From the NCBI GenBank assembly GCA_002841395.1, contig PGZM01000002.1, positions 256,201-320,200 on the forward strand: a DNA stretch of 64,000 nucleotides, written 5' to 3'. How positions within the stretch are numbered: the stretch's first letter is position 1; every line of letters begins with the position of its first letter. Shown in pieces: positions 62,322 through 64,000 of this stretch. The notes below the pieces were generated by a model, which made no database searches, was not told where the DNA came from, and worked only from the letters and a program-made list of their open reading frames with translations. Made by a program: the position numbers and the translations under genes. Source of the DNA: Firmicutes bacterium HGW-Firmicutes-9 (GTDB lineage Bacteria > Bacillota > Clostridia > Christensenellales > CAG-138).

Positions 62322-64000
62322 TCTCTTCACTGTCTTCACCATTATGGTTATTACTCAAATACAGTTTCATTAATGCACTAAATTCAGGAATTTGAGTAGC
62401 GTCGATTTCTCCTTTATTGATTAAGTCAATGAATGTTTTCATGCCTTTTTGAGCTTCTTCAATTTTCCTATTTTCTGATTCACTTCGTTCCCTGTTAATG
62501 ATTCTTAGCTTATTCATTTCAGTTATTGTAGGCACCTTAAAACTCAGAGTATAGTCTTTGCTTCTAAATCTCTCTATTTCAGCAGTTAGTTCTTTCATTT
62601 GAGTGCCCACGCCACATATTCTCACCCACGCTCGCGATCTGGTTATAGCAGTAAAAAGAGTATTCCTAAGCTTAATCAACTCAACACCTTCATAACAATA
62701 TTCAGAATTTGCAATATACACTATCGGAGCTTCATTGCCTTTTGCTCTATATATTGCAGAGCAAGAAACGCTACCCGCAATTCTAAATATATCTCTGTCG
62801 TTAGTAACTCCTGCCATCATAGAGGAAATCGAATAGCGCGCAAGATGTTGAGTAAACTTTTGATATTGACTTTTTGCAGAAATTACCGATGGGAAAATTA
62901 CCAGTATATCATCCGGATCAAGTTCATCCTCAACAATATTTTTCTTTATCTGTCGTGCTATCCAATCGTATTGTACATCAACGTCATCAAAGTTTTTGGT
63001 TATAATTACATCTTCAGGCGATAATAAATCATAGAAATATTTAGGAGTAGAATCTGCCTTTCTAGATAAAGTTACCTCCTTGCCATGCTTCAAATTGCCT
63101 TTATTAATTTTGTACCCGATTTCTTCCCATAAATTAATGTTTTCAAAATGCTGGACTAAAGGTTTACGATAGATACCAAATCCAAGTGAATGAGCTAATG
63201 ACAAGGCCCATGGTGGATTACGATAGCAAACCGGAAGTATAATATCCTGCATTGGTTGGTCAGCTTCATTTATTAAGTTAACTAATGCTCGCCCATCGTT
63301 TGAAACACCAAACATTTCCACGATTGATGGCATAGTAGCAGAATTTAAATTTTGCAGTTCATCATATGCCCATACAATCCTTTTTTCTTTTTGAACAGAT
63401 TTATAAACAAGTCTAAAGAATGCAGCTGGCATATCTTGAGCTTCGTCAATTAGTACAATATCGTATTGAGGAATATAATTATCCGGTATTATACTATCCA
63501 GTTCCTCGCAAATTCCTGTAAACGCTTTTTCACGTCCGAACTTTAATCTTGCATTCGTAAAATTCATTGGAAGTGCATTGACTGATCTCGCGATTTCTGA
63601 ATATAGCCCTTGTTCTGACGATGATCCCCAAGCATGATATAAATGAATCTTGTCCCAATTTGGTTCATCTTTCGAAAACTCGAAAGCGAATTTTGTTATT
63701 AAATCTCGATATTGTTGCCACAAAGATCTTGTATAATACGTAACAACAATTTCCCATTCAGGATATTGTGCATGCAAATATGCCGCTTTCAAAGCCAAAA
63801 CAATCGTTTTCCCTGAGCCAGCTAGGCCACGTATTCGCTGTGGTCCGTCTACCATCTCAAGAGCAGCTTTCTTCTGCCATTGATCAAGATTTGCGATCTC
63901 TTTTTCAATTTTTTTAATAATATCACCTTTGGATCCAGAAATTTTAACATTATCACGTTTTTTTCGAGGTTTGATACTTGCAATTTTTTGCAAAGATTCA
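62314..64000 (-). CDS. Superfamily 1 (UvrD/Rep-like) helicase, 5' end outside window
   Basis: At least 562 codons are open to the right edge; the first in-window initiator would be TTG at 63993, but the frame continues (…E-S-L), so the start probably lies beyond. Helicase motifs are Walker A GLAGSGKTIVLALKAA, motif II DIVLIDEAQDMP, motif III-like AYDELQNLN and motif VI FTAITRSRAWVRICG. This is the class of stand-alone superfamily 1 helicases common in islands and defence loci. It is translationally coupled to a DUF2290 gene. AT-rich, unlike the core chromosome. Confidence 0.88.
   Translation of the reverse strand, partial: ESLQKIASIKPRKKRDNVKISGSKGDIIKKIEKEIANLDQWQKKAALEMVDGPQRIRGLAGSGKTIVLALKAAYLHAQYPEWEIVVTYYTRSLWQQYRDLITKFAFEFSKDEPNWDKIHLYHAWGSSSEQGLYSEIARSVNALPMNFTNARLKFGREKAFTGICEELDSIIPDNYIPQYDIVLIDEAQDMPAAFFRLVYKSVQKEKRIVWAYDELQNLNSATMPSIVEMFGVSNDGRALVNLINEADQPMQDIILPVCYRNPPWALSLAHSLGFGIYRKPLVQHFENINLWEEIGYKINKGNLKHGKEVTLSRKADSTPKYFYDLLSPEDVIITKNFDDVDVQYDWIARQIKKNIVEDELDPDDILVIFPSVISAKSQYQKFTQHLARYSISSMMAGVTNDRDIFRIAGSVSCSAIYRAKGNEAPIVYIANSEYCYEGVELIKLRNTLFTAITRSRAWVRICGVGTQMKELTAEIERFRSKDYTLSFKVPTITEMNKLRIINRERSESENRKIEEAQKGMKTFIDLINKGEIDATQIPEFSALMKLYLSNNHNGEDSEENE

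Overview
The window reads as a chromosome segment of an anaerobic Firmicute (class Clostridia; genus not assignable from sequence alone). The reasons are a T-box leader, a THF riboswitch, strong AGGAGG-type ribosome sites, the spoVB-like/mazG/hup gene order, corrinoid methyl-transfer proteins, an aldehyde:ferredoxin oxidoreductase and a TM1266-type regulator. The main chromosome is moderately GC-rich. The last 3.3 kb, from about 60,665, is clearly AT-rich and looks like the edge of an integrated island.

Layout. 1-0.8 kb: a PAS-domain membrane sensor cut by the window edge. 0.9-15 kb (all minus strand): one long branched-chain amino acid block, in transcription order T-box leader, cimA, ilvB, ilvD, leuA, leuC, leuD, leuB, ilvN, ilvC, a DUF815 ATPase, azlC, azlD and a DUF1653 gene. 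It covers citramalate and isopropylmalate synthesis, the shared acetolactate/dihydroxyacid steps and an AzlCD-type exporter. 15-24.5 kb: pyruvate kinase, a GNAT enzyme, a MocR-type regulator divergent from an EamA transporter, an AraC regulator, a second EamA transporter behind a hairpin leader, a DsrE protein, two tRNA-Ser genes, a lipoprotein, a Gp37/Gp68-type (DUF5131) protein and a UPF0316 membrane protein.

24.5-34 kb is a one-carbon/folate region. A PucR regulator is divergent from a methyl-THF:corrinoid methyltransferase, a corrinoid protein, a RACo-like corrinoid activator and metF. Then comes a THF riboswitch controlling a natural fusion of a folate ECF S-component with folylpolyglutamate synthase, then a cyclodeaminase, a flavin reductase and a TetR regulator. 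34-39.4 kb encodes a GlpA-like flavoprotein, a GlpB-like flavoprotein, a DUF1667 protein and an alkylglycerone-phosphate-synthase-like flavoenzyme. 39.5-42.1 kb encodes a four-cluster ferredoxin, an aldehyde ferredoxin oxidoreductase and a MoaD-like protein, all with overlapping starts and stops.

42.1-60.3 kb holds an MBOAT/DHHW/RCC1-repeat operon probably acting on surface polymers, a class C beta-lactamase-like hydrolase, a TetR/flavodoxin/FMN-binding operon, a TM1266-like regulator, a DUF1566 lipoprotein, xpt-guaA (guaA carries an AT-rich patch), spoVB-like/mazG/hup, an SPFH protein with two zinc ribbons, and an XRE regulator. At 60.46-60.66 kb two copies of a tRNA 3' end plus terminator flank a structured GC-rich element. 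Immediately beyond lies AT-rich DNA with two small HTH genes, a DUF2290 protein and a superfamily 1 helicase that runs off the window.

The strongest candidates for something not well described are the GlpA/GlpB/DUF1667/AGPS-like flavoprotein module, the helicase/DUF2290 pair at a tRNA-associated island boundary, the FolT-FolC fusion under a THF riboswitch, and the MBOAT/DHHW/RCC1 operon with an apparently leaderless first gene.
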